DNA from: VXNE01 sp965217825 | Lineage (GTDB): Bacteria > Pseudomonadota > Gammaproteobacteria > Pseudomonadales > Azotimanducaceae | NCBI GenBank assembly: GCA_965217825.1 | Contig: OZ244571.1 | Coordinates: forward strand, 3,844,001 to 3,908,000 | DNA length: 64,000 nucleotides | Reading direction: 5' to 3' | Shown: positions 8,363 through 16,668 of the stretch, piece by piece | How the letters are laid out: each line of letters begins with the position of its first letter | How positions within the stretch are numbered: position 1 is the stretch's first letter | Position numbers and translations under genes: made by a program | Notes under the pieces: generated by a model | What the model was told of the DNA's origin: nothing | Seen by the model: only the letters and a program-made list of their open reading frames with translations | Database searches by the model: none

Positions 8363-9538
8363 ATGACGAAAATCCGACCATTTAAGATCGACATACCCAA
8401 GTCGGTGCTGGACGACCTGGCGGCCCGCCTCGCGCGGACCCGATGGCCAGATGCCGAGACCATCCGGGCCGCCGAGGGTGAGCCCCACGACTGGAACCAG
8501 GGCGTACCCCTCGCCTGGGCGAAGGACATTCGCGACTACTGGCTGAACGAGTACGACTGGCCCGCGCGGCAGGCCTATTTCAACGGCTTTCCGCAATTCA
8601 TGACCGACGTCGATGGCCTGGACATCCACTTCATCCACAGGGAAAGCCTCCATCCGGACGCCTTTCCCCTGGTCATTACCCACGGTTGGCCGGGCTCCGT
8701 CGTCGAGTTCAACCGCATCATCGAGCCCCTCGCGGAGCCGACCAACCACGGCGGGGCGGCGGAAGACGCATTTCACGTCGTCTGCCCTTCCCTGCCCGGC
8801 TTCGGGTTCTCCGGCCAACCCGAGGGTACAGGTTGGAACATCCCAAGGATCGCCGATGCATGGGACGAAATCATGGCGCGCCTGGGGTATGACCGTTATT
8901 TCGCGCAGGGCGGGGATTGGGGCACGACCGTGTCCAACGCCCTCGCGGCACGGCATCCCGACCGCTGTGCGGGAATCCACGTCAACATGCCGGGCGGTCG
9001 GCCGCGGGAGACGCCTGAGAACCCCACCGAAGAGGAGAAGAGGGCACTTGCCCGAATCCAACGTCGGCAGGGCAGGGGCGGCGGATACGGCAGCCAGCAG
9101 AGCACGCGCCCGCAGACGCTCGGCTACGCGTTGGCCGATTCGCCCATGGGACAGGCCGCGTGGATCCTCGAGAAGTTTTTCGAGTGGACGGACTGCGACG
9201 GTGTGCCCGAAAACGCCATCAGCCGCGATGAGTTACTGGACAACGTGATGTTCTACTGGCTGACCGACAGCGGGACGTCATCGGCGCGAATCTATTGGGA
9301 AAACACTCAGAGCCACCTCGCTGGTGACTACGATGAGCATGCCGTGGAGATAACCGTGCCCACCGGATGCAGCATCTTCCCGAAGGAGATCACGCCGACG
9401 CCGAGGATTTGGGCGGAGAACCGCTACCCCAACATCGTTTACTGGAACGAACTGGACACGGGCGGCCACTTCGCCGCTTTCGAGCAGCCTGAACTATTCG
9501 TCGAAGAGTTGCGCAAGTGCTTCCGGGTGATGCGCTAG
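8363..9538 (+). CDS. Epoxide hydrolase (EHN-type, alpha/beta hydrolase)
   Basis: A 391-residue protein with an epoxide hydrolase N-terminal domain (about residues 1-110, starting KIRPFKIDIPKSVLDDL), then an alpha/beta-hydrolase core. HGWPGS is the oxyanion-hole motif, GGDWGTTVSNAL carries the nucleophilic Asp, and the catalytic His is in GGHFAAFEQPELF. The enzyme opens epoxides to diols. The start at 8363 follows AGGGAGG at 8351-8357; an ATG 18 bases earlier is weaker. It begins 21 bases after the PIN gene, probably by chance. Confidence 0.9.
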   Translation: MTKIRPFKIDIPKSVLDDLAARLARTRWPDAETIRAAEGEPHDWNQGVPLAWAKDIRDYWLNEYDWPARQAYFNGFPQFMTDVDGLDIHFIHRESLHPDAFPLVITHGWPGSVVEFNRIIEPLAEPTNHGGAAEDAFHVVCPSLPGFGFSGQPEGTGWNIPRIADAWDEIMARLGYDRYFAQGGDWGTTVSNALAARHPDRCAGIHVNMPGGRPRETPENPTEEEKRALARIQRRQGRGGGYGSQQSTRPQTLGYALADSPMGQAAWILEKFFEWTDCDGVPENAISRDELLDNVMFYWLTDSGTSSARIYWENTQSHLAGDYDEHAVEITVPTGCSIFPKEITPTPRIWAENRYPNIVYWNELDTGGHFAAFEQPELFVEELRKCFRVMR

Positions 9539-9544
9539 CGGCAC

Positions 9545-10436
9545 TCACCGACCAAACGCGCGAAGTAGCGCATCCCGGGGCGGCGCATAGAAAAAGCTGC
9601 CGGTAACAGGACGCGAAAAGTGCAGCAGGTGGTCGTGCAAGCCGTCGCCGGTGAGGCCGAACATCGATTCCAGCAGCCACCGGAATCGCTGCGGGTCGGC
9701 GCTGAACGCGAGGAAGTAGAGTCCCGCATCGCGTACGGTGCCCACCGGACAACTCCTGCGGTAGATCTTGACGGCGTTGCCATCGCGTTTCAGATCCGTG
9801 CGACTGACATGGCTGTCCGGCGGCATTGCGTCGCCTTCGAGTTCAATGCTGTCCGGCTTGGTACGGCCGATCACGCGCTCCTGGTCCGCCTCGGGCAGCG
9901 AACCGAAGCGTGACAGGTCGTGGACCCAACGCTGGGCCAGCACAAAGCTGCCGCCGGCATGCTCACCACCCTGGACCAGGGCCGCCGTGTGCTGGGCATC
10001 CCCCTTCGGATTCGCTGAACCGTCCACGAAACCGGTGAGATCCCGGCTGTCGCGAAAACGAAAACCGTGGTCTTCGTGGACGAGGTTTGCGACGGGGCGC
10101 AAGCGCTCGCGCCACAGCAGGGCGCGGTCAAAGAGTTCGTCGCGCTTGGACCCGTGAAGCCAAATGAAAAGGTCCCGCTGCGTTGCCGGGGCGGAAAATC
10201 CCGCCGCGCCTTCGATGGGAGTGAAGTCGACGGCAGCGGGCGGCGCCTTCGGTGCGCCGAGTCCGCGCAACAACCCGCCGCCGAAGGCGACCAACTGCTC
10301 GCCCCCATCGACTGCCGAATGCCGAATCCACCGGCGCACCGCTCGGCAATGACGTAACCGCCTCCCGAACCGTGAATTCAAGGAAGATTTGATGGGCGGT
10401 GCCTTCCCGAAAGATGGCCCTTTGATACGTGCTCAT
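9545..10436 (-). pseudogene. DyP-type heme peroxidase, frameshifted near the N-terminus
   Basis: The C-terminal 240 residues are a clear dye-decolourising peroxidase of the YfeX type: SRDLTGFVDGSANP carries the catalytic Asp motif GxxDG, then GGSFVLAQRWVHDL, IGRTK and SHVSRTDLKRDG follow, the last with the proximal His. The expected N-terminus MSTYQRAIFREGTAHQ starts at 10436 in another frame. The two frames join if one base is removed from the CCCCC run at 10302-10306, giving SRWGEQLVAFGGGL across the junction. Either the gene is inactive or the run is a sequencing error. The family oxidises phenolic compounds and porphyrin-like substrates with peroxide. Confidence 0.75.
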
Positions 10437-10496
10437 GACATCACTCTTTGACCTGTGAGACCGGTCGCTGTTTCGGGAGGCTCGCCCTTTGGTCCC

Positions 10497-11588
10497 CTAT
10501 ACGTTGAATCGAAAGTGGATCACGTCCCCATCCCGAACGACATAGTCCCTGCCTTCCAGGCGCCACCGTCCCGCTTCCCTCGCGCCCTGTTCGCCTCCAA
10601 GCGAAACAAAGTCCTCGTAAGCGATCACTTCCGCGCGAATGAAGCCCCGTTCGAAGTCCGTATGGATGCCTCCTGCGGCTTGCGGCGCGGTGGCTCCTAT
10701 TGGAACAGTCCAGGCGCGCGCCTCCTCGGAATTGTGAGTGAAGTAGTCATGCAATCCCAGTAGCCGGTGGCCGGTCTGGACCACGCGATCAAGACCCGCC
10801 GCTTCCAACCCGAGATCGCGCAGGAAATCCGTTCTCTCATCGGCTTCCAGTTCCGCGATCTCGGCTTCGATTTTCGTGCAGATGGGAATGCAGGCGGCGC
10901 CTTGTGCGTCGGCGATCTCCTCCACGGGAGCAAGCAGCGGATTGTCCCGCAACCCGTCTTCGGCCACGTTGGCGATGTACATCACCGGTTTGGCGGTGAG
11001 CAGATGCAGGTCCGCGATTCCTGCCAGTTCTCCCTGCGTCAGGTGGAGCGCACGCACCGGGCCGCCCCGCTCCAGCGAAGCCCGCAGCTTCTCCAGCAGT
11101 TCGGTCCGGGCGCGCGCTTGCTTGTCGCCGACAGCCGCTATGCGCCGGACGCGATCATGGGCGCGCTCCACGGTGTCAAGGTCCGCTAACGCCAGTTCGG
11201 TATCGACAACCTCGATGTCGTCGGCCGGGGAGACCGAGCTTGCGACGTTGATGACCTCCTCGTCCTCGAAACAGCGGACTACATGCGCGATGGCCTGGGT
11301 TTCGCGAATGTGTGCGAGAAACTGGTTGCCCAGCCCTTCTCCCCTGGAGGCACCCTTCACCAAGCCCGCGATATCCACGAACTCCACCATCGCCGGCACC
11401 ACCCGTCTCGGCGACGTCAACTCGGCGACTCGCCAAAGACGCGGATCCGGGACAGGCACGACGCCCACATTCGGCTCGATGGTGCAAAACGGAAAGTTCT
11501 CCGCCTCGGCCCCCGCGCAGGTCATCGCATTGAATAGCGTCGACTTGCCGACATTCGGCAAACCGACAATGCCGCATCGGAAGCCCAC
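10497..11588 (-). CDS. ychF: Redox-regulated ATPase/GTPase YchF
   Basis: A 363-residue Obg-related P-loop protein of exactly the usual length. G1 is GLPNVGKST, G3 is DIAGLVKGAS, and NVAEDG is at the G4 site where YchF/OLA1 proteins have N-x-x-E and prefer ATP. A coiled-coil segment and a C-terminal TGS domain (RAEVIAYEDFVSLGG...) follow. It lies three bases downstream of pth, the conserved gammaproteobacterial pairing, and is the last gene of the tRNA-Gln/rplY/pth/ychF unit. It is implicated in translation and oxidative stress control. Confidence 0.97.
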   Translation of the reverse strand: MGFRCGIVGLPNVGKSTLFNAMTCAGAEAENFPFCTIEPNVGVVPVPDPRLWRVAELTSPRRVVPAMVEFVDIAGLVKGASRGEGLGNQFLAHIRETQAIAHVVRCFEDEEVINVASSVSPADDIEVVDTELALADLDTVERAHDRVRRIAAVGDKQARARTELLEKLRASLERGGPVRALHLTQGELAGIADLHLLTAKPVMYIANVAEDGLRDNPLLAPVEEIADAQGAACIPICTKIEAEIAELEADERTDFLRDLGLEAAGLDRVVQTGHRLLGLHDYFTHNSEEARAWTVPIGATAPQAAGGIHTDFERGFIRAEVIAYEDFVSLGGEQGAREAGRWRLEGRDYVVRDGDVIHFRFNV

Positions 11589-11591
11589 GCA

Positions 11592-12194
11592 CTATTCCGT
11601 TGTGGGTATGGGCGCGTGAAGGCGGCTCATCGCCTTGTCCCATTCCCCATTGACGACAAGTTGCAGCAGTGCGTCGTCCATCTCGAGGCTCGCCTCGACG
11701 CGATCGCGATCGCGCTTCCCGAACTTCTTGCCGGTGAGAAAGCCGATCATGCGGCGCCGTCCGGGGTGGCCGACACCGATGCGCAGTCGCACGAAATCGG
11801 AACGATTGCCAAGACCCGCAACCACGCTGGCAACGCCGTTGTGGGTGTGATGCCGGCCGCCGTTCTTGAGCCTCGTCACACCGGCCGGGAAATCGACTTC
11901 GTCGTGGGCAATCAATATTTCGTCGGGCTCTATACCGTAGAACCGCGACAGCGCGCCGACGGATTCGCCGGACAGGTTCACATAGGTCGACGGTAGAAGA
12001 AACCAGACATCCCGGCCAAGGACGTCCCCGCGACCGACGCTTCCTCTGAACTTGGCGCGCACCGCCATGGGCACGGCAAATCGCATCGCGAGGTTCCGAA
12101 CCCACCATGCGCCGACATTGTGTGGCGTACCTTCATACCGGCGGCCGGGGTTGCCAAGCCCTGCGATCAGACGGATACCGGGCATGTCTCGCAA
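11592..12194 (-). CDS. pth: Peptidyl-tRNA hydrolase
   Basis: A 200-residue enzyme that frees tRNA from prematurely released peptidyl-tRNA. RLIAGLGNPGRRYEGTPHNVG holds the catalytic His and the conserved Asn, PSTYVNLSGES the second Asn, and IAHDEVDFPAG the catalytic Asp. Length and motif spacing are standard. It lies 21 bases downstream of rplY and 3 bases upstream of ychF. Confidence 0.97.
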   Translation of the reverse strand: MRDMPGIRLIAGLGNPGRRYEGTPHNVGAWWVRNLAMRFAVPMAVRAKFRGSVGRGDVLGRDVWFLLPSTYVNLSGESVGALSRFYGIEPDEILIAHDEVDFPAGVTRLKNGGRHHTHNGVASVVAGLGNRSDFVRLRIGVGHPGRRRMIGFLTGKKFGKRDRDRVEASLEMDDALLQLVVNGEWDKAMSRLHAPIPTTE

Positions 12195-12215
12195 CGGCCA
12201 TCTTCGGTTCTGCGG

Positions 12216-12935
12216 CTAGCGATCAGATCTCCCCGAACCACTCGAAGCGCCGCCCTCGCCAGCCTCGGCGGAGTCTTCTGCCTCACCCAGCGTTTCCTCT
12301 TCGCCTTCAAGCAGTTCTTCCTCCCCGGGCTCCTCTTCGTCTTCCAGTCCGCCGCGCGGCGCCTGAATGCTTACTACCGGCGTGTCGTGCTCCTCGACGG
12401 ACGCCAGCGCCACTATCGACACGCCTTCGGGAAGCTCCAGATCGGAAAGGTGCAACGCCTGGCCCAGGTCCAGATTCTCGACATCGATATCCAGGGACGC
12501 CGGCAGGTCCGCCGGCAAACACGTGATCTCGACTTCAATCAGATTGTGGGAAATATTGCCGCCACTCTGCCGCACACCGACGCAATTGTCTTCGTTGAGA
12601 AACCGCAATGGCACGCTGATCTGGATCGGTCTATCGGCGCGGACGCGCATGAAGTCGACGTGGAGCACCTTCTCGCTCGCCGGATGGCGCTGCAAGTCGC
12701 GCAATACCGCCTGCTCCGACTCCCCATCGATCCGCAACTGAATGATCTGGGAGAAAAACGCCTGTTGCTCCATCGCCTTGACCAGCAGCCGGAGTTCCAC
12801 CGCGAACGGCACCGAACCCCTTCCTCCGCCGTAGATGACGCCGGGAACCTTGTCCGCCTCCCTGCGCAGTCGTCGGGCCGCCGACTTGCCCCGGCCGACC
12901 CTGGCTTCGGCTTCCAAAACGCATTGTTCCGCCAT
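12216..12935 (-). CDS. rplY: 50S ribosomal protein L25 (CTC type)
   Basis: A 239-residue long form of L25, which binds 5S rRNA. The N-terminal domain has RVGRGKSAARRLRREADKVPGVIYGG, the standard L25 signature. The second, beta domain includes LHVDFMRVRADRPI and LDIDVENLDLGQAL. The last 40 residues are a Glu/Gly-rich acidic tail, common in CTC-type L25 proteins but longer than usual. First protein gene after tRNA-Gln, probably cotranscribed with it and with pth-ychF. Confidence 0.96.
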   Translation of the reverse strand: MAEQCVLEAEARVGRGKSAARRLRREADKVPGVIYGGGRGSVPFAVELRLLVKAMEQQAFFSQIIQLRIDGESEQAVLRDLQRHPASEKVLHVDFMRVRADRPIQISVPLRFLNEDNCVGVRQSGGNISHNLIEVEITCLPADLPASLDIDVENLDLGQALHLSDLELPEGVSIVALASVEEHDTPVVSIQAPRGGLEDEEEPGEEELLEGEEETLGEAEDSAEAGEGGASSGSGRSDR

Positions 12936-13062
12936 GCTACTCGCAACCTCCGAGTATGTTTCCGCGCAGCCACCACGCCCGTTGTGGCACGTTACGATAC
13001 GCTCGCTTCCTTAAGCGCCGATAGGCGTTCCACGTCCACGGTCCACAATGGCCATCGCAATG

Positions 13063-13137
13063 TGGCTGGGGTGGCAGGAATCGAACCTGCGAATGCCGGG
13101 ATCAAAACCCGGTGCCTTACCGCTTGGCCACACCCCA
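13063..13137 (-). tRNA. tRNA-Gln (anticodon TTG), CCA encoded
   Basis: On the minus strand the sequence folds into a cloverleaf. The acceptor arms are TGGGGTG and CACCCCA, followed by G and an encoded CCA. The anticodon stem CCGGG/CCCGG encloses a loop with TTG, and the T arm contains GGTTCGATTCC. It matches the usual bacterial tRNA-Gln form with a weak U1-A72 pair. It sits 127 bases upstream of rplY. Confidence 0.97.
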
Positions 13138-13163
13138 ATCCAACACGCTTCCCAACGTGTTTC

Positions 13164-13223
13164 GGCTCGCCGAATGGCTTGCCGAATGGCTCGCCGAATG
13201 GCTCGCCGGACGGCTCGCCGAAC
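13164..13223. repeat. Five tandem copies of a 12-base repeat in the tRNA-Gln leader
   Basis: The unit GGCTCGCCGAAT occurs five times without spacers (13164, 13176, 13188, 13200, 13212), with one to three changes per copy. It lies between a strong promoter and the tRNA-Gln gene, so it is transcribed as leader RNA. The rest of the 390-base gap to 13527 holds no gene that I can support. Confidence 0.85.
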
Positions 13224-13296
13224 GGCCCCGAGCCACTCCTTTTGGAATCCGCACCCCAACAGTCGTGGCGCAAACTCCCATTCGGGAGCGGCGCGT

Positions 13297-13324
13297 ATTG
13301 TATGGCGGCGCACCGATGTGTCAA
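13297..13324 (-). promoter_or_regulatory. Sigma-70 promoter for tRNA-Gln/rplY/pth/ychF
   Basis: On the minus strand TTGACA (13324-13319), a 16-base spacer and TACAAT (13302-13297) form a near-consensus housekeeping promoter about 160 bases upstream of the tRNA. It is the best promoter match I found by eye in the window. Confidence 0.75.
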
Positions 13325-13527
13325 TGCGCGGTGTCATTGCGCGTCCCAGTGTCGGAATCAATCCGTTGATACCTTGAACGAGAACCTGCGCCAGGGGGGA
13401 ACTCTTCGCGAACCCTTTGAGAACCCATTTGGGATCCTGTCTAAAACCCTTTGGGGACCCTTCGGGAACACTGTATTCGTTCGAGCGGGACGCCCCCGGT
13501 GGAAGGCGAATGCGGCGGCGCGGCGCG

Positions 13528-13866
13528 TCAGTCGGCCACCGACGAGATCGCGTCGGCACGAGTACCGTGCACCGCGATGATCTTGTCGAAACCGCTGATC
13601 CGAAAAACCTCGTCGATCTGCTCCGACAGAGAGCACAGGGCAAACCCGGCATTCCGCTGGCGCATCGTCTTCGCGACTAGCAGGATCGCGCGAAGGCCAG
13701 CGCTGCTGATATAGGAAATACTGCCGAGATCCGCTACGACGGCACCTTCCGCATCCGCGATCGCCTCCATGACTGAGGATTGAAAGTCGCCAGCGTTCTG
13801 GCCGTCGATGCGGCCTGCCGGCTTCAGGACGAGCACGCCGTTTGCCTGCTCCGGGTTAACTTTCAT
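13528..13866 (-). CDS. STAS-domain anti-sigma factor antagonist
   Basis: A 112-residue single-domain STAS protein (SpoIIAA/RsbV-like). The phosphorylatable serine is in the conserved SYISSAGLRAIL turn; DLGSISYISS and GFALCSLSEQIDEVFRISG are typical. These proteins switch partners with an anti-sigma kinase according to phosphorylation. No kinase or phosphatase partner is adjacent, so its partner must be encoded elsewhere. It lies between the tRNA leader and the ammonium transporter, on the same strand as both. Confidence 0.9.
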   Translation of the reverse strand: MKVNPEQANGVLVLKPAGRIDGQNAGDFQSSVMEAIADAEGAVVADLGSISYISSAGLRAILLVAKTMRQRNAGFALCSLSEQIDEVFRISGFDKIIAVHGTRADAISSVAD

Positions 13867-14103
13867 CGTCTTCGTTCTCCAAAGAATTCATCTTGCCAGA
13901 ACTTCGCCAAGTCCACTGCGCCGCGAATATGGAGCGGTCTCGGAGTATTCGATGGAATTATAGCGGGATTCTACATCGCTTTGTGTCCCTTATGAGCCAT
14001 CCCGGCGTCAGCTAACGCCACAAAATCCGTCGCCCTGTCGGGCGCCGTGTTTTGCCCCCGCCCAAGCCCGACTGTTTCGTCCCACCCGCGTGCCCGTCAC
14101 CCC

Positions 14104-14135
14104 GTCGATCTTGCCGCTGACGCGGCAATATCGAC
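14104..14135. terminator. Stem-loop downstream of the ammonium transporter gene
   Basis: GTCGAT-C-TTGCCGC and GCGGCAA-T-ATCGAC form a 14-base stem with one mismatch around a TGAC loop. It lies 6 bases past the end of the gene stopping at 14142 on the minus strand. No T tract follows, so it is a possible rather than certain terminator. Confidence 0.5.
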
Positions 14136-14141
14136 AGGCTG

Positions 14142-15533
14142 CTAGCGCAGTGCGTCCACGTCGTCCGGATCCGGCATCAGCACGAACTCCGGATAGGCCT
14201 CGATTCCCAGTTCCGCCGCATCCTGGCCGAGCGATTCGACTTCGCTCGAAATTCGCGCGCCCATCGTCTTTTTCAGCACCAGCCAGATGATCGCCGACAC
14301 CGTCATCACGAACACCCCCACGGCGACGATTCCGGCCAGTTGCGCGCCGAGATTGCCGCCACCCGCGATGCATACCGCGATGGTTCCCCAAATCCCCGCG
14401 AAAAGATGCGCCGGAACCGCACCCACCACGTCGTCTACCTTGCAGATTTCCAACAGTTTGATACCGCCGACCACCACCACGCCGCCAATCGCGCCAATGA
14501 CCACCGCCCAGTAGTGATCGACGATGTCCGGGGCTGCGGTAATGGAGACGAGGCCGCCGATGGCGCCGTTCAACACGGCAAGCAGGTCGACTCGGCCGAG
14601 AGTGGGTCGCGACAGGCTGATCGCCGCGACGACACCGGCGGCGGCGGCCAGGTTGGTGTTGACGAACACGTTGCTCATCGCCACCGCGTCGATGGTGCTG
14701 GCCAGCGCCAGTTGTGAGCCGCCGTTGAAGCCGAACCATCCAAGCCAAAGTATGAAAACGCCCAGCGTTACCGCCGGGACGTTCGATGGCGGCGTCGGCT
14801 TGATGCTACCGTCGTCCCGGAACTTGCCGAGCCTCGGACCGACGATGATGGCGCCCGCGAGCGCCGCCCACCCGCCGGTGGAATGCACGATGGTAGACCC
14901 GGCAAAGTCCTTGAAGCCGAGCTGATAGAGCCACCCTTCTCCCCATGTCCACGCGCCGACCACCGGATAGATGATGGCGGTCAGGACTGCGGTAAAGACC
15001 AGGAAGCTCCACAGGTTGACGCGCTCCGCCAACGTGCCGGATACGATGGATGCCGTGGTCGCGACAAAGACCATCTGGAAGAACCAATTCGACATCGTGG
15101 AATTGCCGGCTTCGACCACCGCCGATTGCGCCCCTGCCTCTCCCGAGAGCAGGGCGAGTTCATCGGCGGAAGGACCATGGAACAACTGCACGGATCCGAT
15201 CCACTGTCCCACGTCCACGTACATCAGGTTGTACCCGATGAGGTAGTACGCAAGGCCCGCGATCGAATACAGGCCAATATTCTTCAGGCAAATCATCGAG
15301 GCGTTCTTGGTGCGCACCGAGCCCGCCTCGAGCATGGTGAATCCTGCGCACATCCACATGACGAGCGCGCCGAATATGAGGAATGAGAAAGTGTTGAGAA
15401 CGAACTGGGCTTCCGCGGCGACCGTTGCGTGGGCAGTCGTCCCGAGTACGACAAGCGTTATGGCCAACGCCGATGCCAATAGCAGCTTCCGGTTTGGAGC
15501 CCCGTAGCCGGACATCTCGCCTGCCCGCCCCAT
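14142..15533 (-). CDS. amt: Ammonium transporter
   Basis: A 463-residue Amt/Mep/Rh-family channel of the inner membrane that imports ammonium. An N-terminal hydrophobic signal-like segment is followed by about 11 helices. Family signatures are AGFTMLEAGSVRTKNAS and DFAGSTIVHSTGGWAALAGA (with the first pore His), and FGFNGGSQLA. The start at 15533 follows AAGGGGGA; a second ATG six codons later is possible. No glnK gene is adjacent, unlike the common glnK-amtB pair. It is divergent from the ABC/RND operon. Confidence 0.93.
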   Translation of the reverse strand: MGRAGEMSGYGAPNRKLLLASALAITLVVLGTTAHATVAAEAQFVLNTFSFLIFGALVMWMCAGFTMLEAGSVRTKNASMICLKNIGLYSIAGLAYYLIGYNLMYVDVGQWIGSVQLFHGPSADELALLSGEAGAQSAVVEAGNSTMSNWFFQMVFVATTASIVSGTLAERVNLWSFLVFTAVLTAIIYPVVGAWTWGEGWLYQLGFKDFAGSTIVHSTGGWAALAGAIIVGPRLGKFRDDGSIKPTPPSNVPAVTLGVFILWLGWFGFNGGSQLALASTIDAVAMSNVFVNTNLAAAAGVVAAISLSRPTLGRVDLLAVLNGAIGGLVSITAAPDIVDHYWAVVIGAIGGVVVVGGIKLLEICKVDDVVGAVPAHLFAGIWGTIAVCIAGGGNLGAQLAGIVAVGVFVMTVSAIIWLVLKKTMGARISSEVESLGQDAAELGIEAYPEFVLMPDPDDVDALR

Positions 15534-15708
15534 CTTCGTCCCCCTTGCGCAACAGTGGCAAAGCGCCGAGCAAAAGTATGCCAGTGCCCTTGGGTAGGGT
15601 CCATTTGTTGCGGTTTTGGGGCAATTCCGCCGTCGCTGCCTGCGAAGCGCGGGATCAATGTTCTATTATCCCCGCTCCCTCGAGAAGCTCGACGCATTGG
15701 CAGCAAGA

Positions 15709-16668
15709 ATGACCGCTCACAAACTCGACGCACCGGCCATAGAAGCCCACGGGATCGGCCATACATACAGGGGTGGCCATACCGCGCTAACGGACGTGGA
15801 TCTGTCCCTGGGCACCGGCCTGTTCGGTCTGCTCGGCCCCAACGGCGCTGGCAAGAGCACGCTGCTGCGCATTGTCGGCACGCTGCTGAGACCGACTCTC
15901 GGCACCATGTCGGTGTGCGGATACGACGTAACGCGGGAACCCTTGCAGGTGCGGTCCCTCATTGGCTACCTGCCGCAGGAATTCGGCGCCTGGCGACTGC
16001 ACCGCACCGAAGAAGTGGTCGACACCCTTGCCCGGATGTCGGGTCTGTGGAAACGCCGGGAACGGCGTCGGCGCGTGGCGGAGGTCCTGGCGACCGTGGG
16101 GCTCGAGTCCGTCGCTGACCGCAAGGTCAAGAAGCTCTCGGGGGGCATGGTGCGACGCCTCGGGGTAGCCCAAGCCCTGGTACACGAGCCCCAGGTGCTG
16201 ATAGTCGACGAACCGACAGTCGGACTCGACCCGGAAGAGCGCATGCGCTTCCGCCAACTCGTTACGCGCCTGGGCCAGGATCGGACGATCCTGCTATCCA
16301 CCCACATCGTGGCCGACCTGGGCGGTGGCTGTCGCGAAATAACGCTGCTCGACGCGGGCCGCATCGTGTTTCACGGTGCGCCGAAGGCATTGCTTGACCA
16401 AGCCGCCGGACGGGTATTCGAAGTCACCACGGACGCGGCCGGGATGGTCCGCATGGAAGCCGCTTACGAAATCGTCTCTCGCACCCCGGCGGGCAATGGC
16501 GTCGCGCTACGTGCGGTCACCTCGGACGCGATTCCCGAGGGCGCTGCGCCGGTCGAGTCGCCGACGCTGGAAGAGGCGTACCTGGCGTTCATGGCTGCCC
16601 GTGGCCGTTCCGAGGTGGCGCGGCAGGACGAAGAAACCGCGACGGAGTCCGGCGGGAACGCCGCGTAG
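15709..16668 (+). CDS. ABC transporter ATP-binding protein (first gene of the ABC/RND operon)
   Basis: A 319-residue ATPase. An A-loop tyrosine (HTYRGG) is followed by Walker A GLLGPNGAGKST, the Q-loop in GYLPQEFG, signature KLSGGMVRRLG, Walker B VLIVDEPTVGLD and the switch His in STHIV. The last 80 residues form an accessory domain. The start is uncertain: 15709 gives a normal N-terminus, while ATG at 15658 is in frame and follows GCGGG. The gene end overlaps the next gene by one base (TAGTG). It should power the ABC-2 type membrane domain encoded next to it. The NBD resembles that fused to the RND pump downstream. Confidence 0.92.
   Translation: MTAHKLDAPAIEAHGIGHTYRGGHTALTDVDLSLGTGLFGLLGPNGAGKSTLLRIVGTLLRPTLGTMSVCGYDVTREPLQVRSLIGYLPQEFGAWRLHRTEEVVDTLARMSGLWKRRERRRRVAEVLATVGLESVADRKVKKLSGGMVRRLGVAQALVHEPQVLIVDEPTVGLDPEERMRFRQLVTRLGQDRTILLSTHIVADLGGGCREITLLDAGRIVFHGAPKALLDQAAGRVFEVTTDAAGMVRMEAAYEIVSRTPAGNGVALRAVTSDAIPEGAAPVESPTLEEAYLAFMAARGRSEVARQDEETATESGGNAA

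Noticed and set aside
10302..10306. Programmed frameshift in the DyP gene
   Set aside because: No slippery heptamer or downstream structure is evident and the family does not use frameshifting; mutation or sequencing error is simpler.
13164..13223. Short tandem repeats considered as a CRISPR array
   Set aside because: The 12-base units have no spacers between them and no cas gene is present.
12120..13580. Long plus-strand open frame across rplY and the tRNA
   Set aside because: It is antisense to rplY and a tRNA, contains the 12-base repeats and shows no known domain; it reflects high GC.
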